Under the pieces are notes generated by a model. The model searched no databases, was not told the origin of the DNA, and saw only the letters and a list, made by a program, of their open reading frames with translations. From Streptomyces albofaciens JCM 4342 (GTDB lineage Bacteria > Actinomycetota > Actinomycetes > Streptomycetales > Streptomycetaceae), in the NCBI RefSeq assembly GCF_008634025.1, contig NZ_PDCM01000002.1:124001-188000 (forward strand): a DNA stretch of 64,000 bases, read 5' to 3'. Below, piece after piece: positions 35,390-44,276 of this stretch (position 1 is its first letter; every line of letters begins with the position of its first letter). The position numbers were made by a program, and so were the translations under genes.

Positions 35390-37645
35390 ATGCGCAGTCC
35401 CCGGTGCCGCGTTCCGTGGGTCGTTCTGGCGCTGGCCGCAGTGCTGGCGGCGGCCTGCGCCTGGTTCGGGGCGGCGGTGGAGGGGCGGCTGTCGCCGGGC
35501 GGGGTCGTGCCGGCGGCGACCGAGGCCGCCCGGGCCGACCGGCTGCTGCACGAGGGTTTCGCCTCCGCCCCGCCGCACCTCGTACTCGTCACCCGCGTGT
35601 CCGGTGCCACCCGGTCGGTCGAGGACCGCGCCGCGGCGGAGCAGGGAGAGCGGCTGGTACGGCGGCTCAGCGCCGACCGCTCCGTCTCCCAGGTGGTCTC
35701 CTACTGGCGGACCAGGGCGCCGTCGCTGCGCTCGGCGGACCGGCGCAGCGCCCTCGTACTGGTGCGGCTGCGCGGACGCGAGCAGGAAGCGACGGCGGCG
35801 GCCGGACGGCTGGTACCGCGGATGGCCGGCCGCCACGGCCCGCTGGAGGTCGAGGTCACCGGTGAGGCCGCCTCCCGCGCGGAGGCGCTGCGGCTGGCCG
35901 AGCGGGACCAGATCCGCGCGGAACTGCTGGCCCTGCCGCTGACCGCGCTGCTGCTGCTCGTGGTGTTCGGCTCTGCGGTGGCCGCCCTTCTGCCCGTTGC
36001 CGTGGGCGTGCTGGCCGTACTGGGTGCCCAGGCCGTTCTGCGGCTGCTCACCTTCTGCACCGAGGTGACGGTGAGCGCGACCAACATCTCCTCCGCGCTC
36101 GGATTCGCCCTCGCCGTCGATTACAGCCTCTTCCTGCTCGCCCGCCACCGGGAAGAGACCGCGGCCGGCGCCGAACCCGGCACCGCCCTGCGCACGGCGC
36201 TGCGGACCGCGGGCCGGGCCGTGCTGTTCTCCGCGGGCACGGTCGTCCTGTCCCTGGCCTCGCTGCTCGTCTTCCCGCACACGATCCTGCGCTCCATCGC
36301 CTACGGCGGCATCGCGGTCACCGCGTTCGCGGCCCTGGCCGGCCTGGTCGTGCTCCCGGCCCTCCTGACGGTCCTGGGGCCCCGCGTCCACCGGCCGGGC
36401 GTCCTCACCCGCCGGTACGGCCGTGTCCGTCCCGGCCCGTACGCCGAGGGCCGGGCCGCCGGGCCGGGGCGGTGGGGGCGCGTGGCCCGGGGCGCCCAAC
36501 GGCGGCCCCGGCTCGTGGCCATCGGCGTCACCGCGGTGCTGCTGGTGCTCGCCACCCCCTTCACCCGGGTGCAGATCGGTCTCTTCGACGACCGCGTCCA
36601 GCCCGCCTCCTCCACCGTCGCCGAAGCCGGTACGGTGCTGCGCCACGCCTACCGGCCGGGCGCCGTGGTCACTCCGGCCACCGTGGTCCTGCCGCACTTC
36701 GACCTCCGGCGGCACGCCGCCCGGCTGGACGCCTACGCCCGGCGCGTCTCCCTCCAGAAGGGTGTGGAGCGGGTGGAAACGGCCACCGGCTCCTACTCCC
36801 GCGGCGCCCGCACGCCTCCGGCGGGCACCGCGGCATCCGCCTTCGCCTCGCCCCGCGGCGTCTGGCTGGCGGTCGCCACCCCCGGCGAGCCGTATTCCAC
36901 CGCCAACCGCGACCTCGCCCGGACCCTGCGCGGGCTGCCCGCCCCCGCGCCCGTACTCGTCGGCGGGCCCGGCGCCGTACTCGACGACGTCCAGCGGGCG
37001 CTCCTCTCCCGCCTGCCCTGGTGCCTGTCCCTGGCTGGGGCGACGCTGCTGGCCCTGACCCTGGCGCTGACCCGGCGACCGGTCATGGCCCTCACCGCGC
37101 TGCTGCTCAACGCCCTGAGCCTGGCGGCCAGTTTCGGCGCCCTGGTGTTCGTCTTCCAGGAAGGCCACCTGGCCGGCCTCCTGGGCGGTTTTCCCGTCAC
37201 CGGCACCACGGACGTGCTCATGCCCGCGCTCGTCTTCGGCATCGCCTTCGGCCTGTCCATGGACTACGAGATCTTCCTTCTCGCCCGTGTCTGCGAGGAG
37301 TACGAACGGGCCCCCGACGCCGCCACCGCCGTGGTCCGGGGCCTGGACCACACGGCGCGGCTGTTCACCTGGGCCGCGCTCACCCTGGCCGTCGTCATGG
37401 CCGCGCTGGCCACGTCGGACCTGGTGATGCTGAAGATCATCGGCGTCGGCCTCGCACTCGCGGTCCTGCTCGACGCCACCGTCGTCCGCGGGCTGCTCGC
37501 CCCCGCCGTCCTGGCCCTGGCCGGACGCGCCGCCTGGTGGAGCCCGTGGCCCCGCCGCCCGTCGGACCCCGTTTCGCAGCCCCTGCCGCCACGGCGGCCC
37601 CTGACCGGGCCGGCCGGTGCGCAACACCCCAGGAGTGACCCCTGA
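35390..37645 (+). CDS. MMPL-family RND transporter
   Basis: A 751-residue membrane protein of the MMPL family, which exports lipids and polyketides driven by the proton gradient. There are two repeats: an N-terminal membrane segment, a periplasmic loop (residues 30-180), a five-segment bundle with GFALAVDYSLFLLARHREE, then a second loop and bundle with GIAFGLSMDYEIFLLARVCEE; the conserved Asp-Tyr pairs are in both. Length is normal for the smaller actinobacterial MMPL. It overlaps the next gene by one base (TGATG) and diverges from the ketosynthase genes, so it probably exports their product. Confidence 0.94.
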   Translation: MRSPRCRVPWVVLALAAVLAAACAWFGAAVEGRLSPGGVVPAATEAARADRLLHEGFASAPPHLVLVTRVSGATRSVEDRAAAEQGERLVRRLSADRSVSQVVSYWRTRAPSLRSADRRSALVLVRLRGREQEATAAAGRLVPRMAGRHGPLEVEVTGEAASRAEALRLAERDQIRAELLALPLTALLLLVVFGSAVAALLPVAVGVLAVLGAQAVLRLLTFCTEVTVSATNISSALGFALAVDYSLFLLARHREETAAGAEPGTALRTALRTAGRAVLFSAGTVVLSLASLLVFPHTILRSIAYGGIAVTAFAALAGLVVLPALLTVLGPRVHRPGVLTRRYGRVRPGPYAEGRAAGPGRWGRVARGAQRRPRLVAIGVTAVLLVLATPFTRVQIGLFDDRVQPASSTVAEAGTVLRHAYRPGAVVTPATVVLPHFDLRRHAARLDAYARRVSLQKGVERVETATGSYSRGARTPPAGTAASAFASPRGVWLAVATPGEPYSTANRDLARTLRGLPAPAPVLVGGPGAVLDDVQRALLSRLPWCLSLAGATLLALTLALTRRPVMALTALLLNALSLAASFGALVFVFQEGHLAGLLGGFPVTGTTDVLMPALVFGIAFGLSMDYEIFLLARVCEEYERAPDAATAVVRGLDHTARLFTWAALTLAVVMAALATSDLVMLKIIGVGLALAVLLDATVVRGLLAPAVLALAGRAAWWSPWPRRPSDPVSQPLPPRRPLTGPAGAQHPRSDP

Positions 37646-38550
37646 TGACCGACCGGGCCCTGCGGCTCTCCCGGAGCCCCCACACCACCGCCCAGCGTCT
37701 GCTGAACGCCTCCGCGGCCCGCTCCTACGACCCCGCGGCGGACATCGACTGGAGCGCCCCCTTGCTGGACGACGCCTGGTTCTGGCCGCCCGAGCGGCTC
37801 GCGCTCTACGGCACCCCTCTGTGGGAGCGCATGGACCACCGGCAACGCCTCGAACTCTCCCGCCACGAGGCGGCCCACATGGCGCAGATGGGACACTGGT
37901 TCGAGCTGGCCATCATCCGCATGCTCGCCCGCCACCTGATGAACCGTGACGTCCTGGACGCACGCGCCTTCTACGCGCTGACGGAGATGGGCGACGAGAC
38001 CCGGCACATCACCATGTTCGGACGGCTGCTGGCCACCCTCGGCTGCCCGGTGCACCGCGTCCCGGCCCACATCCGGCTGCCCTTCCCGCCGGCCGCGGCC
38101 GCGTTCCAGGACATCACCACCTTCACCAGCGCCCTGATCATCGAAGAAGTGCTCGACAGACTCCAACGGGAGGCCGCCCAGGACGAACGCGTCCAGCCCC
38201 TGGTGCGGTCGGTGTGCCGTCTGCACGTGGCCGAGGAGGCACGCCACGTCAGCTTCGCCCGCGCCGAACTCCGCGAAGCCGTGACGCACGCGTCCCGGGG
38301 CCGCCTGGCCTTCCACCGCCTCCTGACCGCCCTGGTCGCCTCCCACACCGTCCCGCCGCTCCTGCGTCCCGACCGGTACGGCGACCTCGGGCTCGCCCCC
38401 GGCGAGGCCCGCCGTCAGGCACGCCACAACCCCCACCACCGCGCCACGATGCTCTGGTGCGGAGAAAAGCTGATCGCCTTCCTCACCGAAGTGGACCTGA
38501 TCAGGCGCCCCCAGCACCACCTGTGGCGCCGCTCCGGCCTGCTGGCCTGA
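37645..38550 (+). CDS. AurF/CmlI-type diiron oxygenase
   Basis: A 301-residue protein of the AurF family (non-heme diiron N-oxygenases and relatives). The iron-binding helices are visible: LELSRHEAAHMAQMGHWFELA (Glu, ExxH), FYALTEMGDETRHITMFGRLL (Glu plus ExxH), LIIEEVLD and RLHVAEEARHVSFARAEL (ExxRH), in the order of AurF-type proteins. It is translationally coupled to the MMPL exporter. Family members oxidise aryl amines to nitro groups, hydroxylate, or desaturate. With a dedicated fatty acyl synthase next door, it might act on an ACP- or CoA-bound chain or on an amine derivative; which one is unknown. Confidence 0.93.
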   Translation: MTDRALRLSRSPHTTAQRLLNASAARSYDPAADIDWSAPLLDDAWFWPPERLALYGTPLWERMDHRQRLELSRHEAAHMAQMGHWFELAIIRMLARHLMNRDVLDARAFYALTEMGDETRHITMFGRLLATLGCPVHRVPAHIRLPFPPAAAAFQDITTFTSALIIEEVLDRLQREAAQDERVQPLVRSVCRLHVAEEARHVSFARAELREAVTHASRGRLAFHRLLTALVASHTVPPLLRPDRYGDLGLAPGEARRQARHNPHHRATMLWCGEKLIAFLTEVDLIRRPQHHLWRRSGLLA

Positions 38551-38553
38551 CCG

Positions 38554-39444
38554 TCACCACGGTGTGCACCAGCGCCGCGCCGCGTACTCGACCAGCGGAT
38601 GGGCGGGAGCGCCCATCGCCACCCGTTTGAAGTGGTCTCTCACCCCGACCGGGACCAGCGCGTCGGCGAGCAGCCCCGCCTTCGCCTGCCTGCCGACCAC
38701 ATACCGGTGACGCGGCCGACGGGCGACGAGCGCCCGGCAGACGGCCGACACGACCGGCTCCGCGCTCGGCAGCCGCGTACCGGACTCCCGCAGCGCCGCC
38801 TCCGCCACCCGGTACATGTCGCCGAACAGCGTCTGCCGGGCCGCCAGCGCCGCCAGGCCGTCGGCGGCCCGGTCCTGGATGGCGCTCGCGTACGCGCCCG
38901 CCTCGACAACGGCGACCCGCACCCCGCCGGGCCCGGCCTCCATCCTCAGCGCGTCGTTCAAGGCGCCCAGCGCCGCCTTGCCCGCGCAGTACCAGCCCAT
39001 GCCCGGGGCCGTGATACGGCCCGCGAGGGACGAGACGTTGACGATGCGTCCCTCCCCGTACTCACGCATCCCCGGCAGCACCAGCCGGGCCATGCGCGCG
39101 GCTCCCACCACATTGACTTCCAGCAACTGCCGCACCGCCGCGTCCTCAAGGTCCTCCACCGCCCCCACCAGCGGGACACCGGCGTTGTTCACCAGGGCCC
39201 ACGGTCCGCCCCCGGTGGCCTCCGCGACCTGCGCGCACGCTCTGCGGCAGGAATCGGCATCCGCCACGTCCAGCAGCACCGTCCGCAGCCGTACGGCGGA
39301 CTCGGCCGCCACGGCCCGGAGCTTCTCGGCCTTCGGCTCGTCACGCGCCGTGGCGAAAACGTCGAACCCGGCCCCGGCCAGACGCAGCGCCACCCCCAGA
39401 CCCACACCACTCGTCGCACCTGTGACCAGAACGCTTCGACGCAC
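38554..39444 (-). CDS. Short-chain dehydrogenase/reductase
   Basis: A 296-residue SDR. It has VLVTGATSGVGLGVALRLAG (NAD(P) site), VNNAGVPLVGAVEDL, VNVSSLAGRI and the catalytic GWYCAGKAALGALNDAL (Tyr-x-x-x-Lys). The C-terminal 60 residues (RHRYVVGRQAKAGLLADALV) match SDRs of the retinol-dehydrogenase-like type. GTG 39444 has GGAGG 6 nt upstream. Its stop is 3 bp from the diiron oxygenase stop (convergent). A reductive step on the acyl product is likely. Confidence 0.92.
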   Translation of the reverse strand: MRRSVLVTGATSGVGLGVALRLAGAGFDVFATARDEPKAEKLRAVAAESAVRLRTVLLDVADADSCRRACAQVAEATGGGPWALVNNAGVPLVGAVEDLEDAAVRQLLEVNVVGAARMARLVLPGMREYGEGRIVNVSSLAGRITAPGMGWYCAGKAALGALNDALRMEAGPGGVRVAVVEAGAYASAIQDRAADGLAALAARQTLFGDMYRVAEAALRESGTRLPSAEPVVSAVCRALVARRPRHRYVVGRQAKAGLLADALVPVGVRDHFKRVAMGAPAHPLVEYAARRWCTPW

Positions 39445-39626
39445 CACACACCTCCACAGAAGCGGTACCCGCCCACCATGCGCACCCACCACCTCCGGCA
39501 GCCGAAGGCCGCTCCGGTGTGTCGCACAACCACCCGGCGAGTTCAGCCGTTCACCTCGGTCGATCGGGGCGCAGGGGCGTTGGCGGGGGTACTTGGGCCG
39601 CGCGGAGAGTACGCGTTCGGGAGGTC

Positions 39627-39670
39627 CTCCCCCACGCGGGACACGATCAGCTCCCCCGCGCGGGACACGA
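39627..39670. promoter_or_regulatory. 20-bp direct repeats in the SDR/cupin divergent region
   Basis: CTCCCCCACGCGGGACACGA (39627-39646) and the copy with G for A (39651-39670) repeat with a 24-bp period. A TGACGTCA palindrome follows at 39712-39719. Both may be regulator sites; the region between the SDR and cupin genes otherwise holds no gene. Confidence 0.5.
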
Positions 39671-39853
39671 CAGGGGTCCGTGCGGTCCGTCCGGCCCGGC
39701 GCGTGATCAGCTGACGTCATATCAGCAGCCCCACGGAGAACAGCGGTCGGCTGTGCCCGGCCGTCCTGGAAGTCACTGTTGTGCCGGGCCGGGCGAGTCG
39801 AGCATGGGTGTGCGTGCGAGTCCGTCCCAGCAACAACAGGAAGGACATCAGTC

Positions 39854-40369
39854 ATGACGATCAGCTCGACCCCGGACGCGGACAGTCTGGCCGCGGTCGA
39901 AGCGAGGATCGATCGGCGCCGGGACCAGTACGCGCTGCCCGAAGGGCACGTCGCGGAGGCGGATTCGCCATGGCTCCCGTTCGTCCCGCAGGTGATGATC
40001 AAGCATCTGACGTTCGACATCCGCAGCAGTTCGGCCGCGAACGTCCTGTGGGTACAGGCCGGCGGCGAGCTGGGCCGCCACCGCCACCGTGGCCCGGTCT
40101 CCGGCTACGTGCTCGACGGCAGCTGGCGCTACCTGGAGTACGACTGGGTGGGCCGCCCGGGTGACTTCATCCGGGAAAGCCCGGGCCGCACCCACACCCT
40201 GGTCTCCGACGAGGGCATGAAGACCGTCTTCTGGCTGAACGGACCGGTGGAGTTCCTCGACGAGCAGAACCGGGTGACCGAGGTGATCGACGTCTTCTGG
40301 TTCATCGACCACTACGAGCGCGGCTGCCAGGAACAGGGCATCCCGATCAACCGGGCGCTCTACCTGTGA
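39854..40369 (+). CDS. Cupin, 2,4'-dihydroxyacetophenone dioxygenase-like
   Basis: A 171-residue cupin of the dihydroxyacetophenone dioxygenase/acetylacetone dioxygenase group, non-heme iron enzymes that cut a C-C bond next to a carbonyl. GGELGRHRHRGPVSGYVLDG and the following WRYLEYDW are cupin motif 1, and ESPGRTHTLV with VFWLNGPVEFLDE is motif 2. Three candidate metal ligands (two His of RHRHR and the His of RTHTL) plus Glu are present. ATG 39854 follows AGGAAGGA. It diverges from the SDR and may share the acyl pathway's regulation. Confidence 0.85.
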   Translation: MTISSTPDADSLAAVEARIDRRRDQYALPEGHVAEADSPWLPFVPQVMIKHLTFDIRSSSAANVLWVQAGGELGRHRHRGPVSGYVLDGSWRYLEYDWVGRPGDFIRESPGRTHTLVSDEGMKTVFWLNGPVEFLDEQNRVTEVIDVFWFIDHYERGCQEQGIPINRALYL

Positions 40370-40611
40370 TCCCGTTGAGCCCCCTGCAAGATCAACGATG
40401 AACAGCTGACGGGTTCTCACGGCCTCCGCCGAAACGCCTCCCGCCAGTGGCCCGCACAGGCCGTCGTCGGCGAGTATGCGACATCACCCGTGAAGGGCAG
40501 TTGAACCACAGCGCGAGCTGTGCACGGGATAGCGGGCTCTCCCCCGGCACCTGCCTTCGCCGGCCACTTCTTCGTTACCCCCCGTGTCGCCGTCCCCGCC
40601 CGGCCTGCACC

Positions 40612-41121
40612 TCAGAGGGCGGTCCAGTGGTAGGTCACGTCCGGCTCGTTCTCCTCGTTGCGGCTGCCGTCGTCCGACTCCCCGGCGGTGAAGCCGTGGC
40701 GCTCGTAGAAGGCGCGGGCCGCCTGGTTGCGCTGGAAGACGTGCAGCGAGAGCTCGTACGGAGAGGCCTCTCTGACGGCGGCCAGGAGGGCCGAGCCGAT
40801 GCCCTGCCGCCGTACGTCCGGGCGCAGGTAGAGGTGGTCGAGCACGGTCCCGTCGAGGGCGGCGAACCCGACGATCTCGGGCTTCTCCCCGGTCTCGGCC
40901 ACCCACACCGTGCTGCCGGGCAGGACGACGGCCTCGATCCAGGCCCGGGTCTGCTCGTCGCTGTACAGCCGGGGCAGGTACGGCATGGCCGCGGCCCGCG
41001 AAGCGAGGAACACGTTCGTGATCCCGGCGGCGTCCGCCGCTACCGCCTCGCGCAGCCGCAGATCCTGCGGTGTGGTGCTGCTTTCGGTGCTGCTTTCAGT
41101 ATTGTGCGGGTTCGACGACAT
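40612..41121 (-). CDS. GNAT-family N-acetyltransferase
   Basis: A 169-residue GNAT. GTVLDHLYLRPDVRRQGIGSALLAAVRE contains the acetyl-CoA loop (R-R-Q-G-I-G), and FQRNQAARAFYERHGFT is the C-terminal motif. The start ATG is followed upstream by 20-bp direct repeats at 41130-41172. Substrate unknown. The 240 bp downstream to the cupin stop show no gene. Confidence 0.92.
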   Translation of the reverse strand: MSSNPHNTESSTESSTTPQDLRLREAVAADAAGITNVFLASRAAAMPYLPRLYSDEQTRAWIEAVVLPGSTVWVAETGEKPEIVGFAALDGTVLDHLYLRPDVRRQGIGSALLAAVREASPYELSLHVFQRNQAARAFYERHGFTAGESDDGSRNEENEPDVTYHWTAL

Positions 41122-41129
41122 GGGGCGCT

Positions 41130-41172
41130 CGTTTCAGTCGGTGACAGGGGGGCGTTTCTGTCGGTGACAGGG
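41130..41172. promoter_or_regulatory. Direct repeats ahead of the GNAT gene
   Basis: CGTTTCAGTCGGTGACAGGG (41130-41149) and CGTTTCTGTCGGTGACAGGG (41153-41172), one mismatch, period 23 bp, i.e. close to two helix turns, which fits a protein bound twice on one face of the DNA. Confidence 0.5.
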
Positions 41173-41230
41173 CCAACTGCGCGGGCTTCCCCGCCTCGGG
41201 CCGCACCGACAAGCGCAGGGCGCCAGGACC

Positions 41231-41704
41231 TCAGTGCTGAATGAGTCCTCCGACCGGAACCGGAGCGACATGCCCCGTCGCCGGAAGCGTCCGTGCCAGA
41301 GCGAGACCGATGTCGACCAGCGATGACCGGCGTAGTCCGGCGACGTCGGGTATCGGTGTCCAGACCGATTCGGCGATTTCGCCGTTCGGCTCGGGGCGGA
41401 GTTGGCCGCCGGTTATCCGGACGCGGTAGAAGATGCCGACATTCTGGTGCTCCGGCAGGCCGGGCAAGGGGCGGTCGGCCGCGGGGATCACCCGGGAATC
41501 CACGCCCAGCAGGCGTTCGACCGCCGCGTCGCAGCCGGTTTCCTCGGCGACCTCGCGGATCACCGCGTCGAACGGGTCCTCCCCGTGCTCGACCCGGCCG
41601 CCCGGAAGCGTCCAGTTGCTTTCGCCTTTCGGCGATACGTGACGGGCGAGCAACACCCGTTCGTCCTCCATGCACACGGCGTACGCCGCCAGCCGGAAAC
41701 TCAA
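41231..41704 (-). CDS. NUDIX hydrolase
   Basis: A protein of about 157 residues with a complete NUDIX box: LPGGRVEHGEDPFDAVIREVAEETG, here split as GGRVEHGEDPFDAVIREV then AEETG. It hydrolyses nucleoside diphosphate-linked compounds. TTG 41704 has GGGGAGG 7 nt upstream; a GTG at 41713 would be nearer but too close to the site. It stands alone between the GNAT and a TetR gene. Confidence 0.9.
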   Translation of the reverse strand: MSFRLAAYAVCMEDERVLLARHVSPKGESNWTLPGGRVEHGEDPFDAVIREVAEETGCDAAVERLLGVDSRVIPAADRPLPGLPEHQNVGIFYRVRITGGQLRPEPNGEIAESVWTPIPDVAGLRRSSLVDIGLALARTLPATGHVAPVPVGGLIQH

Positions 41705-41832
41705 CCCCCACACCTCCCCGGGGGACTCTATCCGGCACAGACACTCGGCTCAGTACCCGTCACAGGCCCCGGACGACACCGCCGTACCCCGGATGTCCCC
41801 ACCGCCGGTGCCGGGCAGGGCTTCGCGGCCGG

Positions 41833-42555
41833 TCAGCGGTGCGCGAGGCCCCCGATCATCAAGGTGAGGGTGAAGTCGAACCGGTCGTGGCCCTCGCCCG
41901 CGGTGAGTTCGGCGGCGTGGCGGGTGGTGTGGGGGAATGCCGCGGCGGGCAGGGCGGTGAGGCGGCGTTGCAGTTCGTCGCGGTCGAGGACCCAGGCGTC
42001 GTCGTCATGGGCTGCTCGTCGGCGGGCGATCGACGCCTCCAGGCAGTAGGCGGCCACGTACAGCAGGAGGGCGTCGACGGCCCAGGCGGCGTCCTGCGGG
42101 GCGACGCCTCCGGCGAGCAGGACCGCCAGCAGTGCTTCGCTGACGCGCAGCGTCTCCAGGTCGGTGGGGGCCATGGCCAGCGCCGCGCGGGAGATCCCGG
42201 GGTATTTCAGGTACTGGTCGCGCATCTGGACGCACACGCCGCGGATCTGCTCCTGCCAGGCCGCGGGGTCGGGCTCGGGGAGTACGAGCTCGGCGCACAG
42301 CCGCCCGATGAGCAGCTCGTCCAGGTCGGCCTTGTTGACCACGTGGGCGTAGAGCGAGGCGGGGCCGGTGTCGAGCGCGCCGGCCAGGCGGCGCATGGTC
42401 AGCGCCTCGTAGCCCTCGGTGGCGACGACGCCCAGCGCGGTGTCGACGACCTGTTCCACGGTGATCGGAGCCTTGCGGCGCCGTGGCTGGGGGGCGGTTC
42501 CGGCTTCGGGGTTCGGCGGCTGGTGGCGGGCCGCGCGTCGCTCTCTCGGGTTCAC
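41833..42555 (-). CDS. TetR-family regulator of the FAD monooxygenase
   Basis: A 240-residue TetR protein. The helix-turn-helix is VVDTALGVVATEGYEALTMRRLAGALDTGPASLYAHVVNKADL. It has a TetR_C_1-like ligand domain. It diverges from the FAD monooxygenase, and two GAAC-N3-GTTC sites lie in the shared promoter, so it very likely represses the monooxygenase gene and is released by its substrate. Confidence 0.92.
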   Translation of the reverse strand: MNPRERRAARHQPPNPEAGTAPQPRRRKAPITVEQVVDTALGVVATEGYEALTMRRLAGALDTGPASLYAHVVNKADLDELLIGRLCAELVLPEPDPAAWQEQIRGVCVQMRDQYLKYPGISRAALAMAPTDLETLRVSEALLAVLLAGGVAPQDAAWAVDALLLYVAAYCLEASIARRRAAHDDDAWVLDRDELQRRLTALPAAAFPHTTRHAAELTAGEGHDRFDFTLTLMIGGLAHR

Positions 42556-42569
42556 ACCGTCATCATAAC

Positions 42570-42605
42570 TTGACGCGAACAGCGTTCGTACGTAGAACGG
42601 CGTTC
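42570..42605 (+). promoter_or_regulatory. Promoter with twin TetR operators
   Basis: TTGACG (42570-42575) and TAGAAC (42593-42598) are 17 bp apart. Two copies of GAACRGCGTTC (42577-42587 and 42595-42605), each an inverted repeat, centred 18 bp apart, cover the spacer and the -10 box. Transcription would start at about the GTG at 42606, so the mRNA is probably leaderless. Confidence 0.75.
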
Positions 42606-44276
42606 GTGAATATGTGCGTGAAGCAGGATGTGGACGTGACCGTGGTCGGAGCCGGGCCGGTGGGCCTCGTGCTCGCCGCGGAGCTGGCGCTCGCCGGGGC
42701 GACGGTGCAGGTGCTCGAACGGCTGGCCGAGCCGGACGAGGGAATGAAGGCGGGGGCGATCAACGTGCCGACGGCCGAGGCGCTGGACCGCCGCGGCCTG
42801 CTGCCCGCCGCCGAGCAGGTGCAGCGGGAGATGCTTGAGCGGGTGGGGTCGTTCGCCCGTGGGGCCGGCGACGAGCGGCCCGGTGACGGCCGGCGAGCGC
42901 GCGAGCCGCGGTTCACCGGGCATTTCGCGGGGATGGTCCTCGACCCCGGCCTCGTGGACTGGTCCGATCCCGACCTCGCCGCGCACACCGCGGTCGACGG
43001 TGCGAGGATGGTGCCGCAGCGGGAGCTGGAAGAGCTGCTGGCGGGCCATGTCGCGCGACTCGGCGTGCCGGTGTGTCGCGGGGTCGAGGTCACCTCGCTC
43101 GAAGACACCGGCGAGGGCGTACTCGTCGGCACCACCGCGGGCACGGTACGCACCGGATGGCTGGTCGGGTGCGACGGCGGCCGCAGCACCGTACGCCGCC
43201 TCGCGGGCATCGCTTTCCCCGGCACCGACCCCGAACTCACCGGGCATCTGGCGGTCGCCGACATCGCCGACCCGGAGAAGCTGGCGCCCGGATGGACGTG
43301 GTCGCCCCACGGGGCGTACCGCTACGGGCCGCAGCCGGGGCGGGTGGTCACCGTGGAGTTCGACGGCGTCGGCGCCGACCTCGCCCGCGCTCGACACGGC
43401 TCGCGCGGGGCGCCCAAGGCGCCGGTCACCCTTGAGGAGGTGCAGACCAGTCTGCGCCGGGTCTCGGGCACGGATGTCACGCTGACCGCGCTGCGCGGCA
43501 CCGCGACCCGCTGGTCCGACAACGCCCGGCAGGCCGCGACGTACCGGTCGGGACGGGTGCTGCTGGCCGGTGACGCCGCGCATGTGCACTCGCCGTTCGG
43601 CGGTCAGGGGCTCAATCTCGGGGTCGGCGACGCGATGAACCTCGGCTGGAAGCTCGGCGCCGTGGTCGCCGGGTGGGCGCCCGAGGGGCTGCTCGACAGC
43701 TATGACGCCGAGCGGCGTCCCCTCGGCGCCTGGGTGCTGGACTGGACGCGGGCCCAGGTTGGGGTGTTGCGCGGGGACGCCAGGTCGGCCGCGCTGCGGG
43801 AGGTCGTCGCCGGCCTGCTGAGCACCCGGGACGGCGCGACGTACGCCGTCAAGAAGATCTCCGGCGTCACCCAGCGCATCGACCTGCCCGGTGACCATCC
43901 GCTGGTCGGGCGGTTCGCGCCGGACCTGTGGCTGCGGGACGGGTCCCGGCTGGCCGACCACGGTCACGGCGGCGGGTTCCTGCTGCTCGACCGCACTCCG
44001 GACGGCGCGTTCGCCCGCCTCGCCGAGGCGTGGGCCGGGCGGGTGGGCATCGTGACCGACGACCACGCGGCGCCGGCCGGGGTACTGGTACGCCCGGACG
44101 GAGTGGTCGCCTGGGCCGCCGACGCCTCCGGCGACGCCGCCGTCGGCGGGCTTGAGGCCGCTCTGCGCCGGTGGGCCGGCGTGCCGTCGTCCCCGTCCGT
44201 CGAGGTGCCCGGCACGCCGGCCGCTTCCGTTGGGCGTGCCCGGCACGCCGGCCGCCGGGAGCGTCCGACGGCGTAG
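42606..44276 (+). CDS. FAD-dependent aromatic monooxygenase (rifampin-monooxygenase-like)
   Basis: A 556-residue class A flavoprotein monooxygenase. FAD motif VVGAGPVGLVLAAELALAGA, the second GCDGGRSTVRRLAG, and the third VLLAGDAAHVHSPFGGQGLN followed by LGVGDAMNLGWKLG are complete, and EGLLDSYDAERRPLGAWVLDW resembles the Rox family that inactivates rifamycins. It is about 70 residues longer than the typical Rox, with an Arg/Gly-rich insert (residues 75-105). No ribosome binding site precedes the start, which fits leaderless expression. With a linked TetR it is probably inducible detoxification. Confidence 0.92.
   Translation: MNMCVKQDVDVTVVGAGPVGLVLAAELALAGATVQVLERLAEPDEGMKAGAINVPTAEALDRRGLLPAAEQVQREMLERVGSFARGAGDERPGDGRRAREPRFTGHFAGMVLDPGLVDWSDPDLAAHTAVDGARMVPQRELEELLAGHVARLGVPVCRGVEVTSLEDTGEGVLVGTTAGTVRTGWLVGCDGGRSTVRRLAGIAFPGTDPELTGHLAVADIADPEKLAPGWTWSPHGAYRYGPQPGRVVTVEFDGVGADLARARHGSRGAPKAPVTLEEVQTSLRRVSGTDVTLTALRGTATRWSDNARQAATYRSGRVLLAGDAAHVHSPFGGQGLNLGVGDAMNLGWKLGAVVAGWAPEGLLDSYDAERRPLGAWVLDWTRAQVGVLRGDARSAALREVVAGLLSTRDGATYAVKKISGVTQRIDLPGDHPLVGRFAPDLWLRDGSRLADHGHGGGFLLLDRTPDGAFARLAEAWAGRVGIVTDDHAAPAGVLVRPDGVVAWAADASGDAAVGGLEAALRRWAGVPSSPSVEVPGTPAASVGRARHAGRRERPTA

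Noticed and set aside
35330..37627. 765-residue minus-strand open frame
   Set aside because: Antisense to the MMPL transporter; no start signal and Gly/Gln/Arg-rich composition.
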